Of a DNA stretch of 64,000 bases, positions 20,112 through 31,297 are shown piece after piece. The notes under the pieces were generated by a model. It saw only the letters and a program-made list of their open reading frames with translations. It had not been told where the DNA came from and did not search any database. Both the position numbers and the translations under genes were made by a program. The stretch covers positions 4,423,022 through 4,487,021 of the forward strand of contig NW_006917091.1 of the NCBI RefSeq assembly GCF_000516985.1. The letters are read 5' to 3'. The DNA is from Pestalotiopsis fici W106-1 (taxonomy: Eukaryota > Ascomycota > Sordariomycetes > Amphisphaeriales > Sporocadaceae). Numbering within the stretch: position 1 is the stretch's first letter; each line of letters starts with the position of its first letter.

Positions 20112-21372
20112 TTATACTCTCCGGTTGTAGGTCCAATGTCCTCGGGGGTTTGCCAAGAGAAGTCGCATGGCTTCAATGTCGGGCGCCTCAGGGCCATGTT
20201 CCATTACCCCTTGTTCTATGGAAAGTTGCGCATACTTTTGAGCCATTTCAGCCATGCCAAGAATATTGTAGTTCAGCGCTGCAAGCGTATATACATCTGC
20301 AATCTTAAAGTCCAGTCTTTCCTGCTCATAGAGCTCAATGAGATGCTCAATCATTGTTGGCGTGACCTGGCTGTTGCCTAGGTCGGCAAGTAGATTTTCC
20401 TCTTTGTAAATCGAATATAACCTCGCGTCGGATATGTCAGCTTCATCTTTCGACAGACTGCACTGCGAACAGGTACAAGCAAAGCCCCATGATGCATGAG
20501 CTCGCTGCTGTCGAACATCTCTTGCTCTAAACGAGTCCAAATAAGATATTGTGAGTTCCTCGCCCGGCTCAATGTCCCGTATCGCGTGTGTGTGATGAGT
20601 GAGGTTCCCGTCTATATAGAATGCGACACTAGATATCTCAGTCAGCTTAAACAAGATGACGGTGTGAACATGGGACTTACTTTGGTCTGCAGTCATGATT
20701 AAAACGTGAGACCACGGGGAAATTTCCAAAATGCTGACCATCATGGCCACCCAGATTGATCTGGAAGGAGTTGGTAAACATAATGTCCTTGATTCTGTGG
20801 CCACCAAATTCGCCTGCTTGGGCCATGAACTGCCGTCTCTTTGCTTCAGGCAAATGCTTCATGGCCATCTCCAATAGGTCATGTTGGCTAGCATCGGTGA
20901 GCTCGTCTATGAGACTTCTGTGCACCAAGACCACTGGTTCTGCAGCAAGTATTCGTTCTCCTCGTCGTATAGGTTCAACAGCAATCATGCCAACGCCCTT
21001 GTTGGCAATTTGCACGGTACGTAAAGCAGGAGATGTGAAAGTGCTGCCCATTGATGTAGTCATATTTTGCACAAGCATACTGTTTGCACTCGTGGTTATG
21101 ATGGACAGGCCATCTCCGGATGATGTTTCGCTCGACCACACGCAGTATTTGCCAATGCAGGTATGCGGACCTTGCCATTTCCAGTCAAGAGGCTGCTGGC
21201 CACCTCCTATCGTTGGTTTGTAGGCAGCTCCTAGATTCAGCGGAAAAGCATCACGCCCCGAAAAATCGGAGAGTTGTGCTTGCAATGGTGTCCGAGGGCA
21301 TATGCTTGCATAGGTGGCAGACCGAACTAACCACATGAGATGGGAAGAAGCGAAAAGTTGCAATAGGTTCAT
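20112..21372 (-). CDS. SET-domain protein (SMYD/Set5-like), with hydrophobic N-terminus
   Basis: Two exons on the minus strand, 20681-21372 and 20112-20628, give 402 aa. The 52-nt intron has donor GTAAGT, branch GCTGAC and acceptor CTAG. Splicing creates the SET-core motif NHDCRPN directly before VAFYIDGN; the second core motif GEELTISYLD lies about 30 residues later. A post-SET cysteine cluster (ACTCSQC) follows, as in SMYD-type proteins. The SET region starts near residue 115 (VQIANKGVGMIAVEPIRRGE). No MYND finger is visible between the split SET halves. The first 25 residues (MNLLQLFASSHLMWLVRSA and on) are hydrophobic and may act as a signal peptide, which is unusual for a nuclear methyltransferase. 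The C-terminal part is helical, TPR-like. The substrate is unknown. Confidence 0.83.
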
Positions 21373-22585
21373 TGTCAGAGTTGGTATAGCATTCCGAGCT
21401 TGTGTCGTAAAAGAAGATGGATGTTCAATTAATTGGAAAGAAAGCTTGTTGATTCATTCTTACCGCCCAAGCTATATAAATTGAAATGTTATCATGTCAC
21501 GGCTGGTTGTGTTGAGTTTCACCCGATCTTTACAACATGGGCTCGAGCGAGAGTTTAGAAATCCATGCCTCTGAAGGTCCTAGCTTGAAACGAATCTAAA
21601 AGACACACAAAGAGGGATATACTGCACCAAACTAATTGATATAATAAGCAGAACCCTCCCCAATACCTTGTGGCCGAAGAGTGTTCTTGATGTGTGGCAG
21701 CTTTGGCCTGCAAAAGGTTGAGTCTTGGTCGCTGGTTGGAAAGATGGGGTCTGTGATCCAGCCGCCTCCGAGCGTTCAAGCTGAAGCGGTACGAACAATG
21801 TCACGAGGAAGAAGGGCGGCTCGGCCTTTTATGATCGGAAGAGTGTGGTATGACTGGCCTGGGGGTGATCAAAGAAGACACCAGCACAAAGCGGCATCAA
21901 ATGTGCCAAAAAGAACCCTCTGAGCAATAAGAATGCTTGAGGATGACGACCAGAACATACCACGGTTGAGCCATCCAAACAGATAGGCGGTCGGTGACTT
22001 GCTCCAGGTATATCCAGTGGGGAGGAGGTCCAGTCGGTCAAGTTTCCCAGGCCGATCAAAAGTCCAGCATTACATTTAGTTCCACCCACCCCACCGGACC
22101 TTTCTAGCTTAACACATGTCACCGCTTGCGCTGTTCGCAGCCTACCAATTTACCCAGCTTTAAGGACCAAGCAGATCGCAGCTTTTCCCTGCCAACGAAC
22201 ACGATACGCATCACATCCATCCCAATACCCTGCAGATCAACCCCAGAACCCTTGGAAATAACACAACCCTGGCCCAAAGTCTCGACTTTTTCTCCATCCG
22301 CTGTTCAAAAAAAAGGAAAAAAAGGAACAAGAAAGCTTCTTTTCTGCAAATATCGTCATCCGACCATACACCTTGTTGTCCAACGCGTCAAGTCCAACTT
22401 CTCCCTTACTTTTTACGCAGGTCGCTAGTCTTATCTGCTTTGAATCACGTCGCAAGCTACTCCTGTCCTGCACTCGCGTGACCTGGCGACAACAAGACGC
22501 GATACCAACCCGTGTCTATTTCATTGTCGCAGAAAACTCCCAGGGGGCATTACTTCGTGAGCGGCAAAGCTTGGGAAGAGCAGAA
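21373..22585. other. Intergenic between divergent SET and apq12 genes
   Basis: This holds divergent 5' flanks. The part at 22290-22330 is A-rich. The frame is open upstream of the apq12 ATG (from 22373 and 22512) but runs through sequence of leader-like composition. No other gene is supported. Confidence 0.5.
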
Positions 22586-23222
22586 ATGGCAGAAGAAAAC
22601 CAATGGATACTGGACGCCCTCGATGGTCAGTCTCCCTATCTACCTACCTGGTTCCCTAACGCCCAGCAGCGTCGTCAAAGAAACTGTACTCGCAAGGACC
22701 AAGCTAACATTTCCTCCATCGTCAACAGGCGTCCTCCCCGAACAAACGGTTCAGTTCTTAGCAGACCATGTACTGGCCCGCGGGGCACCTTTTCAGACAG
22801 TACTGCGCTCGTTGCAGACACTCCTCAACGGCACAGTTGCGGCGCTGTACCCCATCTTGCAACCGATACTGGTGCGCGTTGGCACGATGCTGTCCGACAG
22901 CCCAGACTTTGTCTTTGTCCTCTCGCTTGTCGCCATCTTCTTTGCCGTCCTGCAGACCCTGCTGTGGGTGCACCGCATCATGATGTTCTGGACCCGCCTG
23001 CTCGGTCGTCTGCTGCTGTGGAGTCTGGTGGCTGCGGTCCTCGCCATGGCCTGGCAGAGAGGCCCCGAGGCCGTCATTCGCGATGCTGTCGTGTTTGTGA
23101 GCAAGGCCGCCGGCTACGCCGCCTTGGTCAAGGACATTTGGCTGGCCGAGTACAACAAATATGATGCACAAACCAAGAACAGCGGGAGAAAGGTTGGTGC
23201 CGGCAGGAGAGGTGGAAAATAA
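22586..23222 (+). CDS. apq12: Apq12-family nuclear envelope/ER membrane protein
   Basis: Two exons, 22586-22625 and 22729-23222, give 177 aa. The 103-nt intron has donor GTCAGT, branch GCTAAC and acceptor ACAG. The first exon encodes MAEENQWILDALD and the second continues GVLPEQTVQFLADHVL. Two hydrophobic segments lie near residues 73-95 (FVFVLSLVAIFFAVLQ) and 105-125 (LLLWSLVAAVLAMAW). The tail is basic, Gly/Arg/Lys-rich. Proteins of the Apq12 family (nuclear pore assembly and biogenesis) sit in the nuclear envelope and ER, and affect membrane fluidity, pore assembly and mRNA export. The size and the two-segment layout fit. The ATG is chosen because it directly precedes a typical acidic N-terminus and because the frame upstream has leader composition. 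Confidence 0.75.
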
Positions 23223-23461
23223 AAAGATACCCACACGTTTACGGCAAGTGCGATAGCTGATTCGGGAGTTACATTTTTTTACGAGACATGAGATACGCAA
23301 TTGGAATTTACTGGTTGATTCATTTTTCTAATTATTGGTATCATGTGAGATCAAATCAATGAACGCCTTCGCTATGCAAACTCTCCCCAGGCGGTCGCTC
23401 CGAGATGTAGGGGCGACGCCATTTCTCCCAATTTCCAAGGTCTCTCCTGACTTGATCGGGC

Positions 23462-24505
23462 TTAGAAGTCCAACTCCTGGTCTTCATACTGCTCGTCCTT
23501 GAGTTCCTTGGGTTCCTGGGCCTCATGGAACTGGATACAATCGTCAATGTAACTGAGGATGGCACCGACGCTGTCCTCATCTTGCACGTTCAACTTGAGG
23601 TAGCTGACCATGCTAAAGTTCTCAATCAGGCCGGCCACGGCGCGGTTCAGCCTTCGAAAGCTGGCTCCCTTCATGACGGCATCCCTATCTTGCGGATCCG
23701 CCATGGCGTCATCGTCGACCGTGCCCCCCTCGGCCTTGCGCCGGGCCACCTCTGCCGGGTCATCGTCCAATAGGAGAGGATCCGGAGTGACGAACCTCTT
23801 CAGGTCCTTCTTGCGCACTTGATCTTTTACCAGATCCATCTTGGAGAGAATATTTATGTGTGGCACCTCGAGCATGATCATGGCGGACATGGCACTCAGC
23901 GTGCCCGAGAAGAACTTGGCCCGGTCGACGACAAAGGTTGCCTCGAGCAGGTAGGCGGCGCAGAGTCGTATGTCCAGGTTACCCGTCTTGGTGAGGAAGC
24001 GCGCGAGGGCGGGGAGAATCGGTACGTGCGTGTACAGCTCAATCTGGCCCGGCATATCAAATATGATGAGATACTCCTCCGTCAGGGAATCAAGACCCTC
24101 GGTCAGGAAGTCCAGGTTCTCCATGAGAAACTCGAAGCAGTAGATTAATCCACCATTGGGCCCCAGGCCCATTTCTTCCATTACATCCTCGAGCGAGATG
24201 AGATCTTTGATGTCCAGATCGGGTTGGTGTTCGAAGGACTCGGCGGCCGGATCGAGGTTGACGTAGAAGCATGAACGACGATTCAGGTTTAGGTGAGTGA
24301 TGAGCGAAGCGCAAAAGGTGGACTGTCGTTCAATTTTGTCAATCACACATTTCACCATTGGAGAGAGCAAAGAAAACATAAACGCGAGACAAGCTTGATG
24401 TGCTGTACCGGCGTATCCAGCCGGCTTGTACATGATATTATTAGGAAGCCAACTCACCTTGCCCGCCCCGGCGGGGCCCATGACCATGACGCCGAACTTG
24501 CTCAT
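23462..24505 (-). CDS. gpn3: GPN-loop GTPase 3
   Basis: Two exons on the minus strand, 24458-24505 and 23462-24322, give 302 aa. The 135-nt intron splits the P-loop: GPAGAGK at residues 10-16 ends exon 1 and STFCASL begins exon 2. The diagnostic GPNGG loop is in MGLGPNGGLIYCFEF, the switch motif is FDMPGQIELYTH, and NILSKMDLV gives guanine specificity. The C-terminus is acidic. GPN3 works with GPN1 in assembly and nuclear import of RNA polymerase II. The gene is convergent with apq12, with 239 nt between stops. All family hallmarks are present and length is normal for filamentous fungi. Confidence 0.93.
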   Translation of the reverse strand: MSKFGVMVMGPAGAGKVSWLPNNIMYKPAGYAGTAHQACLAFMFSLLSPMVKCVIDKIERQSTFCASLITHLNLNRRSCFYVNLDPAAESFEHQPDLDIKDLISLEDVMEEMGLGPNGGLIYCFEFLMENLDFLTEGLDSLTEEYLIIFDMPGQIELYTHVPILPALARFLTKTGNLDIRLCAAYLLEATFVVDRAKFFSGTLSAMSAMIMLEVPHINILSKMDLVKDQVRKKDLKRFVTPDPLLLDDDPAEVARRKAEGGTVDDDAMADPQDRDAVMKGASFRRLNRAVAGLIENFSMVSYLKLNVQDEDSVGAILSYIDDCIQFHEAQEPKELKDEQYEDQELDF

Positions 24506-26333
24506 CTTGAAATTTGGGGTTCGGTAGGTTTATACAAGCTATACTCGCCGATTCTTTTGCTTGTCTGTCTGAGGCTGTTATACACGATGAAAAGTTTTAG
24601 CGGCGCAGGTGGTGGTGGTTGTTGTTGGATCGTTGAACTTTTGGAGTTCACTCCAGCCTTGCAGAATTCAAGGTACGATAAAATCTCCGCCTCGTCCGGG
24701 CGATTGGCAGAAAAAAAAAAATATTAACCACCCCCAATGGAGGGGTCTGGAGGGGCAAGAATATACGTTACAGAGCACGGCTGCAGGGATTGGCTGACAG
24801 TACAGTTGCCAGCACAGACGCATGTGGGGTCCACTAAGGAACCATTGATTTTGTTTTATTTTACTTTTCAATGACTTTGGAAAATTGGATTGATCATGTC
24901 TCGACCCAATTTACGTAGTGCTAGACAATTTCAGATCTAGCCAACTTGCATTTGACTCGATCGCGTACCAAGTCCCTATTTGCTGGAACTCGAGACCTTC
25001 TACTGAGAAACAATAGGGACAATAATGGACCAAACAGGCAACAGATGCAAGCGATATGCATGCAGAGCACATTATCCCACTTGGATTTTATACCATGACC
25101 CTGCGCGCGAGGGGTAATGAAGATTTTCTTTGACCTCTTGAGCCCGAAGCGGAGTGACGCTGGCAAGCTGGATACCATTCTCCCCCTCCCCTCTCGGACG
25201 AATTGAATTGCCATGGCTTGTCTTCCAGGTGGCCATGTTCTTCTCTGCAGATCATGTACCGCATGTCTGTCTCGAGTTAGACAATCCTCACCCCGTGCAT
25301 ACATTCGTTGCATTGCCTGTGAAGGAACGGTGGTCTACTGGGGCGCCGGCTAAGACAAGAGGTGTAAGCTACCTACGATTACATGCAGTCAGACGGCGGA
25401 GGATGAGAGAGTAGATGGCTTGAATGGCTTTCCCCGTAACGACAAGGCGTCATGCTTGGCCAGTAGTAGCAAGGTGTCCAGACGGTTGAACTTGTATCGA
25501 TCCTTCAAAGCTCGGACGGAGCACGTTGTTGTTGAGAAACCATCCGAATGGCCAAGGAAGTTAGCCAGGTTAGATAGGGTACCCAGTTTGGCAGCAAGAA
25601 AAGGCATTGATCTATCTGCTATGTGCTGCTGCTACTACTAAAAGGTAGCTAGTTTATTGCCCCGCGGAAGGCTTTCATGTCGATTTGCGTGGTGGCCGTG
25701 GGAGCGGCCAATGCCCCGATATGATGGACAAGGTGGGATTTCTTCTAGCTCGTGGGTCTCAAGGTGGGGAGCGGTGAAAAAAATCAGTCCAGTCGGCAGT
25801 AAGGACTATGAGCATTTCTGTTATGGTATTGGCAATATGGCGCAATTCGGCCCATAAAAACTTTTTGCTGCTGTTGGAGAGACGGTCGAAGGAGGGGGAT
25901 TATTTTTTCTGGCAGGTATCCGGTACTTTTGGAGCACACAAGCAGGAGCCCAACGAAAAAGTACCCGGACCTATCAAATACTTTCCCAAGCTGCCCCTCC
26001 TTCAGTCGAATCCGACACTCGGCATCCAGCGCGGCGAGCGAGTTCTGATGGCTTTCTGCTTGTGCCTGGCTTGTGTCGGTTGGCCAATTTGTGTGTCCCT
26101 CATCAATTGGAAAAAGGACCCTGTTTCGTTTCTCCCCGACTCTCTGTACTCGATCTCTTCCCATAAATTCGCCAGCCATCGTCCCTTCCCCATTCTCCTC
26201 AGTCCTATTTCTTCATTTCCAGTTGTGTCCTCTTTTTTTTTCCTTCACCCCGTCCCATCGCGTCTGCCGTTAGACAATAGAAGCCATTGTCCTATTGCTT
26301 ACACGCTAAAAAGAAATAAAAAAGACTTTCAAG
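24506..26333. other. Intergenic between divergent gpn3 and SAM synthetase genes
   Basis: This is a shared 1.8-kb upstream region. An A run is at about 24711-24721. The part closest to the synthetase becomes C/T-rich. An open plus-strand frame at 25808-26530 overlaps this leader and the start of the synthetase in a different frame and is not called. Confidence 0.5.
26181..26256 (+). promoter_or_regulatory. C/T-rich leader tract of the SAM synthetase gene
   Basis: A long pyrimidine-rich stretch, including a run of nine T, lies about 80-150 nt before the ATG. Such tracts are typical around transcription starts of abundantly expressed fungal genes. Function here is inferred. Confidence 0.4.
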
Positions 26334-27836
26334 ATGCCTGCCACCAACGGTACCTCCAACGGCGATGCCTTCGCCATCCACAACGAGGGTGCTTTCCTCT
26401 TCACCGTGAGTTTTTTCCCCCCTTTGGTTACTTTGATTCTTCCCTCAAACCAATGTCGGTCGGTCCGTTGCGCGATCTACGATCTGTGGCGCTCTCAAGC
26501 CGCCACGGTCCACAGATCGCGCGGCTGTGATATTCATTCTACCTGCGCCGTGAGCGACAGATAGGCTGTGAAAATCGCAACTTTGCGGCCCGTTCTCCAG
26601 GCGCAAACATACTCGAGACGAAGAACTGCGATGCTAACAATCGGATCCAGTCCGAGTCCGTCGGTGAGGGTCACCCCGACAAGATCGCCGATCAGGTGTC
26701 AGACTCCATCCTCGACGCCTGTCTGGCTGAGGACCCCCTCTCCAAGGTTGCTTGCGAGACCGCCACCAAGACCGGTATGGTGATGGTCTTCGGTGAGATC
26801 ACCACCAAGGCCAGCCTCGACTACCAGAAGGTCGTCCGTGCCGCTATCAAGGATATCGGCTACGACGACTCCGCCAAGGGCTTCGACTACAAGACCTGCA
26901 ACCTGCTCGTCGCTATTGAGCAGCAGTCCCCCGATATCGCCCAGGGTCTTCACTACGACCAGGCCCTCGAGGCTCTCGGTGCTGGTGACCAGGGTCTCAT
27001 GTTCGGATATGCCACTGACGAGACCCCCGAGATGCACCCTCTCAGCCACTTGTTGGCCCACAAGCTGAACAAGGCCATGTCCGACGCTCGCCGCGACGGC
27101 TCCCTCCCCTGGCTGCGACCTGACACCAAGACCCAGGTCACCATGGAGTACAAGCACGACGGCGGTGCCGTCGTTCCTCTGCGTGTCCACACCATTGTCG
27201 TCTCTGCCCAGCACAGCGAGGACATCACCACTGAGCAGCTGCGCAAGGAGATCACCGAGAAGATTTGCAAGAAGGTTATCCCCGCTCAGTACCTCGATGA
27301 GAAGACCGTCTACCACGTAAGTCGCAAGAGATATACCAACTTGGGTTTCGAGACCGTACTGATTATTTCTCTAGATTCAACCCTCTGGTCTCTTCATCAT
27401 CGGTGGTCCTCAGGGTGACGCCGGTCTGACTGGCCGTAAGATCATTGTCGACACCTACGGTGGCTGGGGTGCCCACGGTGGTGGTGCTTTCTCCGGAAAG
27501 GACTTCTCCAAGGTCGACCGCTCCGCTGCCTACCTCGCCCGATGGATCGCCAAGTCCCTCGTCAACGCCAAGCTCTGCCGCCGTGCTCTGGTTCAGCTGT
27601 CCTACGCTATCGGTATTGCTGAGCCCTGCTCCGTCTACGTCGACAGCTACGGCACATCCGAGAAGAGTGCTCAGGAGCTTGTTGACATTGTCCGTGCCAA
27701 CTTCGACATGAGACCTGGTGTCATTGTCAAGCAGCTTGACCTGGCCAAGCCCATCTACTACCAGACTGCCAAGTTCGGTCACTTCGGTACCAACCAGAGC
27801 TTCACCTGGGAGCAGCCCAAGGAGCTCAAGTTCTAA
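26334..27836 (+). CDS. sam1: S-adenosylmethionine synthetase (methionine adenosyltransferase)
   Basis: This makes S-adenosylmethionine from ATP and methionine in the cytosol, supplying methyl groups and polyamine synthesis. Three exons, 26334-26405, 26651-27316 and 27375-27836, give 399 aa, the normal length. Motifs visible: [14 protein letters not shown] from residue 29 with the catalytic-site His32, [15 protein letters not shown] in the middle, and the phosphate-binding GGGAFSGKD loop followed by KVDRSAAY. The end is QPKELKF. Introns are 245 nt (donor GTGAGT, branch GCTAAC) and 58 nt (donor GTAAGT). Codon use is extremely C-biased. The first intron carries a 10-bp inverted repeat. The SET protein nearby would use the product, but no coregulation is shown. 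Confidence 0.97.
26480..26519 (+). repeat. Inverted repeat (hairpin) inside SAM synthetase intron 1
   Basis: The arms CGATCTGTGG (26480-26489) and CCACAGATCG (26510-26519) are perfectly complementary over 10 bp with a 20-nt loop. An alternative pairing of CGCGATCT (26471-26478) with AGATCGCG (26514-26521) is also perfect, so two competing structures are possible. Confidence 0.7.
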
Positions 27837-29488
27837 ATGAGCTCTACCAGGTAGTTGTAGCATAATGTCTGCCGTTCCGTGGGGGGACTGAATATCACTC
27901 GCGGAAGAATCAACTTCTTCAGCATAGAAAGGCGTTTTTTTGGGTTTAGAATTTTAATGATTCCCTCATCGGACCATATAAAGGCAAAGCATGGCGTACG
28001 GTATTCAACAAAACCGTCTCGGCAAGGCAGGAAAAGCCTTGGAAGACAGTCGGTTCGTTTGCTAAACCTCTAATTAAGAGGTGGAATTCAACAATGGATA
28101 ACAAGTTTCTCCACATGGAAAAGGAGAATAGCGACAAATCATTTCCGATATCTAGGATGATTTACGGTCCAAGTTGTTTAAGAGTTGCAGATAGATGAAT
28201 AACAATCTCACTCTTATTTCAATAACTTGATTTGTTACATGTGTCACCTTGCAATGACTTTATGCACAAGCACAAGTCCCATGATCCCGAAAGCCCATTG
28301 TTGACACAATGTATGATGCTCACGAATATTAGACATCATAATACCTTGCCTGTCATTTTGTCATCAAACATGAGACGAATTAGTACACTCTGCTTCGTGC
28401 GATTTCATGCAATCTATCTAAGCATACCGAAGAAGACGTGTTGAAAGAAAGCGGAGCTGGAATTATACCATGATTGTACGGTCTTCTTGGCTGGGTGGTG
28501 GCAGAGCGACATTGCTTGACTCTATTAGTGTCTATTAGTGAGCAGATCAGCTGGGAATGGGAACCAAATGGAATATGTTGTTCTAGAAGTATAAGATACC
28601 GTGAGGCCGAGCCAATTCTTCCATTGCTTCCAATATTCTTGCGGAAGCATTTCACCAGTCGCCAAATGACATGCCAGCCACGATAGAACCCTCGGCAATT
28701 GTTCTGATACAAACCCAATGCGCCGATCATTGAGACGTCATAACAAATGACTGCGAACCAAGAAAGAGCCACTTGCTGTTCATCTGACTGCAAACCTGAC
28801 CTCTGTGGTATGAGGGGTTTTTGAGGAAACCTCTCCTTTCACCATTGAGCTATCATCGGCTGGGGACAGTCATAGCGCATATCGGAGCATGGTGTTTTGT
28901 GATGGGTGGCTGAGATTGAGGACTCGTGGCGGCCAATCTGGATGACCAGGCCACCTTGATGTTCGATACTTCCGCCGAGGTGGGCGTGAACGAGAGATGG
29001 GAAGGGTGTAATGTTAGTATACCGACCATTTCCAATTTTCTCAGAATGACCATGTGACAATAGTAATTGCGCCGCTGGATCTTATGGACAGCTCGAGTCC
29101 ATCACTTGTGAGTTACGCATCTGGGAGCTCTAATTGGTCTATTCCTCATTTTTGCTCCCCTTCGTAAGGCCGCTATACACGGCTCGATCTCGTAACTCAA
29201 GGAGGGCACCGTAAGTCTTTGCGTGTTGTAATACCTATTCGTAACTGCATATGATCCTAGGATAAGCGAGGAGCTTCTGTCGGTAGACGTGTAGTTTATC
29301 CGAAGAAGTGACCTAGAGTACGGCATACCTCGACGTCGTTGAGATTAACTGTGGAATTCAGACTGATAAGCATTCTTAATAATGATGTGTCGATATTGTC
29401 TGATCAAAGGACGTTTGGAGAGGATGATTTAAGGTTCCAGTAGCAGCATACAGGATAAAAGAATCTCAGACGTGTGGCTCGTAGATAT

Positions 29489-29545
29489 GGAGGGTGAGAG
29501 AGTGAAGGAGAGTGAGGGAGAGTGTGTGTGAGAGAGAGAGAGAAG
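29489..29545. repeat. GA-rich microsatellite
   Basis: An imperfect array of GAGA, GTGA and GTGTGT units that ends in a run of GA dinucleotides. Confidence 0.7.
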
Positions 29546-31267
29546 GTTGAACCATCTCACATTTGCCCCCTGGTGGCATACTTTCGCCGATAGACATGGT
29601 AGGCCTCGGCCCAAAATATAGAAAAATTTCTAAATCCACAAAACCTCTGGGAGTTCGAGCGTGTCCTCGAAGTTGTCATTTCTGTTCTATACAGGCCCAA
29701 CCACTTCTTGGTGTCGCAGCACATGTCTCTCTGCCTTTTCCTCGACCATTCTGTTCAGCGGCCTTTTAAAATTACAGAGGTGAGATTAGATTGGCAAATA
29801 GCAGTGCATGGAGGATATTTTACAACAGGAATTACATATGGTACGTTGCCGTGCACATGTCGGCCACTTCGCCTTTGAGTCATTGAACGAACCTCGACTC
29901 AACACGGTTGGTTGATCAAGACTCGACTTGAGCGCAAGAGCGTTTGCTTCTCGGAGTACCATCACGCAAGCTTCACTCTCACCTCTCCTGACATACCGTC
30001 ATAGAGATATCAACACACATCCATCATTATGGTGCGGGGCGTTGGCCGATGGTTACGACCTTAATTCGGCTTGAAGTTTACTAAGAATCATGCATTTCCT
30101 ACTGTCAATACTCACAATACTACTCCGGTTTGACCTTGAGAAAGCCTGATGGCGGTAACATGTTGGCATAAGCCAATTTAAATCTTCATTCGCAGCATTA
30201 TGTGTCAACAGCAGCTGGAAGGAGAGAACACGGCGCCTTCGTGAAGATGGCTTTTTTTCCTTTCTTTTTCTCTTTCTCGAGAGGATGACAGCAATGCCAA
30301 GTTCTGCACCGCGGACTTTGCAGGATGACATGTCACCTGTGCATTTCCACGTGTTTCCCACAATCGTGTTCATGAGTGGGACCCTACCTTACACTATAGT
30401 GATATCCACAATCACGATCATGTACACTACATAGTATAGTCAGGCCTAGCAACGCACAAGGGATATAACATACAGTGGACTGAACCACAAGCTTGCCTCT
30501 GAAACAAGCAGAGTAGTAATCATCAGACCCAACCCCCAGATGAAGGATCTTGCGTCGATGAGTAGAGCGCCAATATAGCCAACCAGCGACTCAGCAAGTC
30601 ACATACAGAATCAACGACCCACGAGCAATGGCCACCTAGATATGCCCCGTTCAACGGAGCCCAACCTCTCTCTTAATACCTTAATTGGGCCAATCGGCAC
30701 CAAGCCTGGGGGGTAAAAAGGCGACCCCATTGTGCTTGTCAAAATCCAGGAACCAAAAAGCACGCTCCAGCACATGGTTCGTTATCGGAACTCGAGTCTT
30801 GTATGGTGCCAGGTGGACAATTTCATACTTTTTTTCCTTTTCAATTTTACACCAGCCACCTTGGCTGGGAAGGCCCCTTGGCCAACGAAATTGACCCGCG
30901 AGACCCTTTTTGTCCCCCCATTCCCGGGGACGCGAGTAATCTTGCAGGTTTTCTCCAGGACCCTGTTTGTGAGGACCCTTTGGACCTCTTGGGTTAGGAA
31001 AAGGACCCTTGAAAGGCCAAAAAAGCATAGCCACCTTTATTCCTCTCTGCCTAGGTACCTAGCTAAGAAAACGCGAAATTGAACCCATTTACACGTAATT
31101 AAGAGGGCGAGGGGGAAAAAAAGGGCCACCTCTTGAACGCGTCAGTGTCCACTTCTACGTGAACAACCTGCTTTGTATGCAGACCACGGGGTTATTATTA
31201 TACGTGGCAAGCCAGTGTGTCACGAAACCTGCGGCCCATCTTCAAGCACTGCATTGGGAAGATAGGC

Positions 31268-31297
31268 TTTTTTTTTTTTTTTTTTAATTTTTTTTTT
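31268..31297. repeat. Poly-T tract
   Basis: Eighteen T, then AA, then ten T. Confidence 0.8.

Noticed and set aside
26699..27316. Minus-strand frame of 205 codons within SAM synthetase
   Set aside because: Same antisense effect of codon bias; the forward frame has all catalytic motifs.
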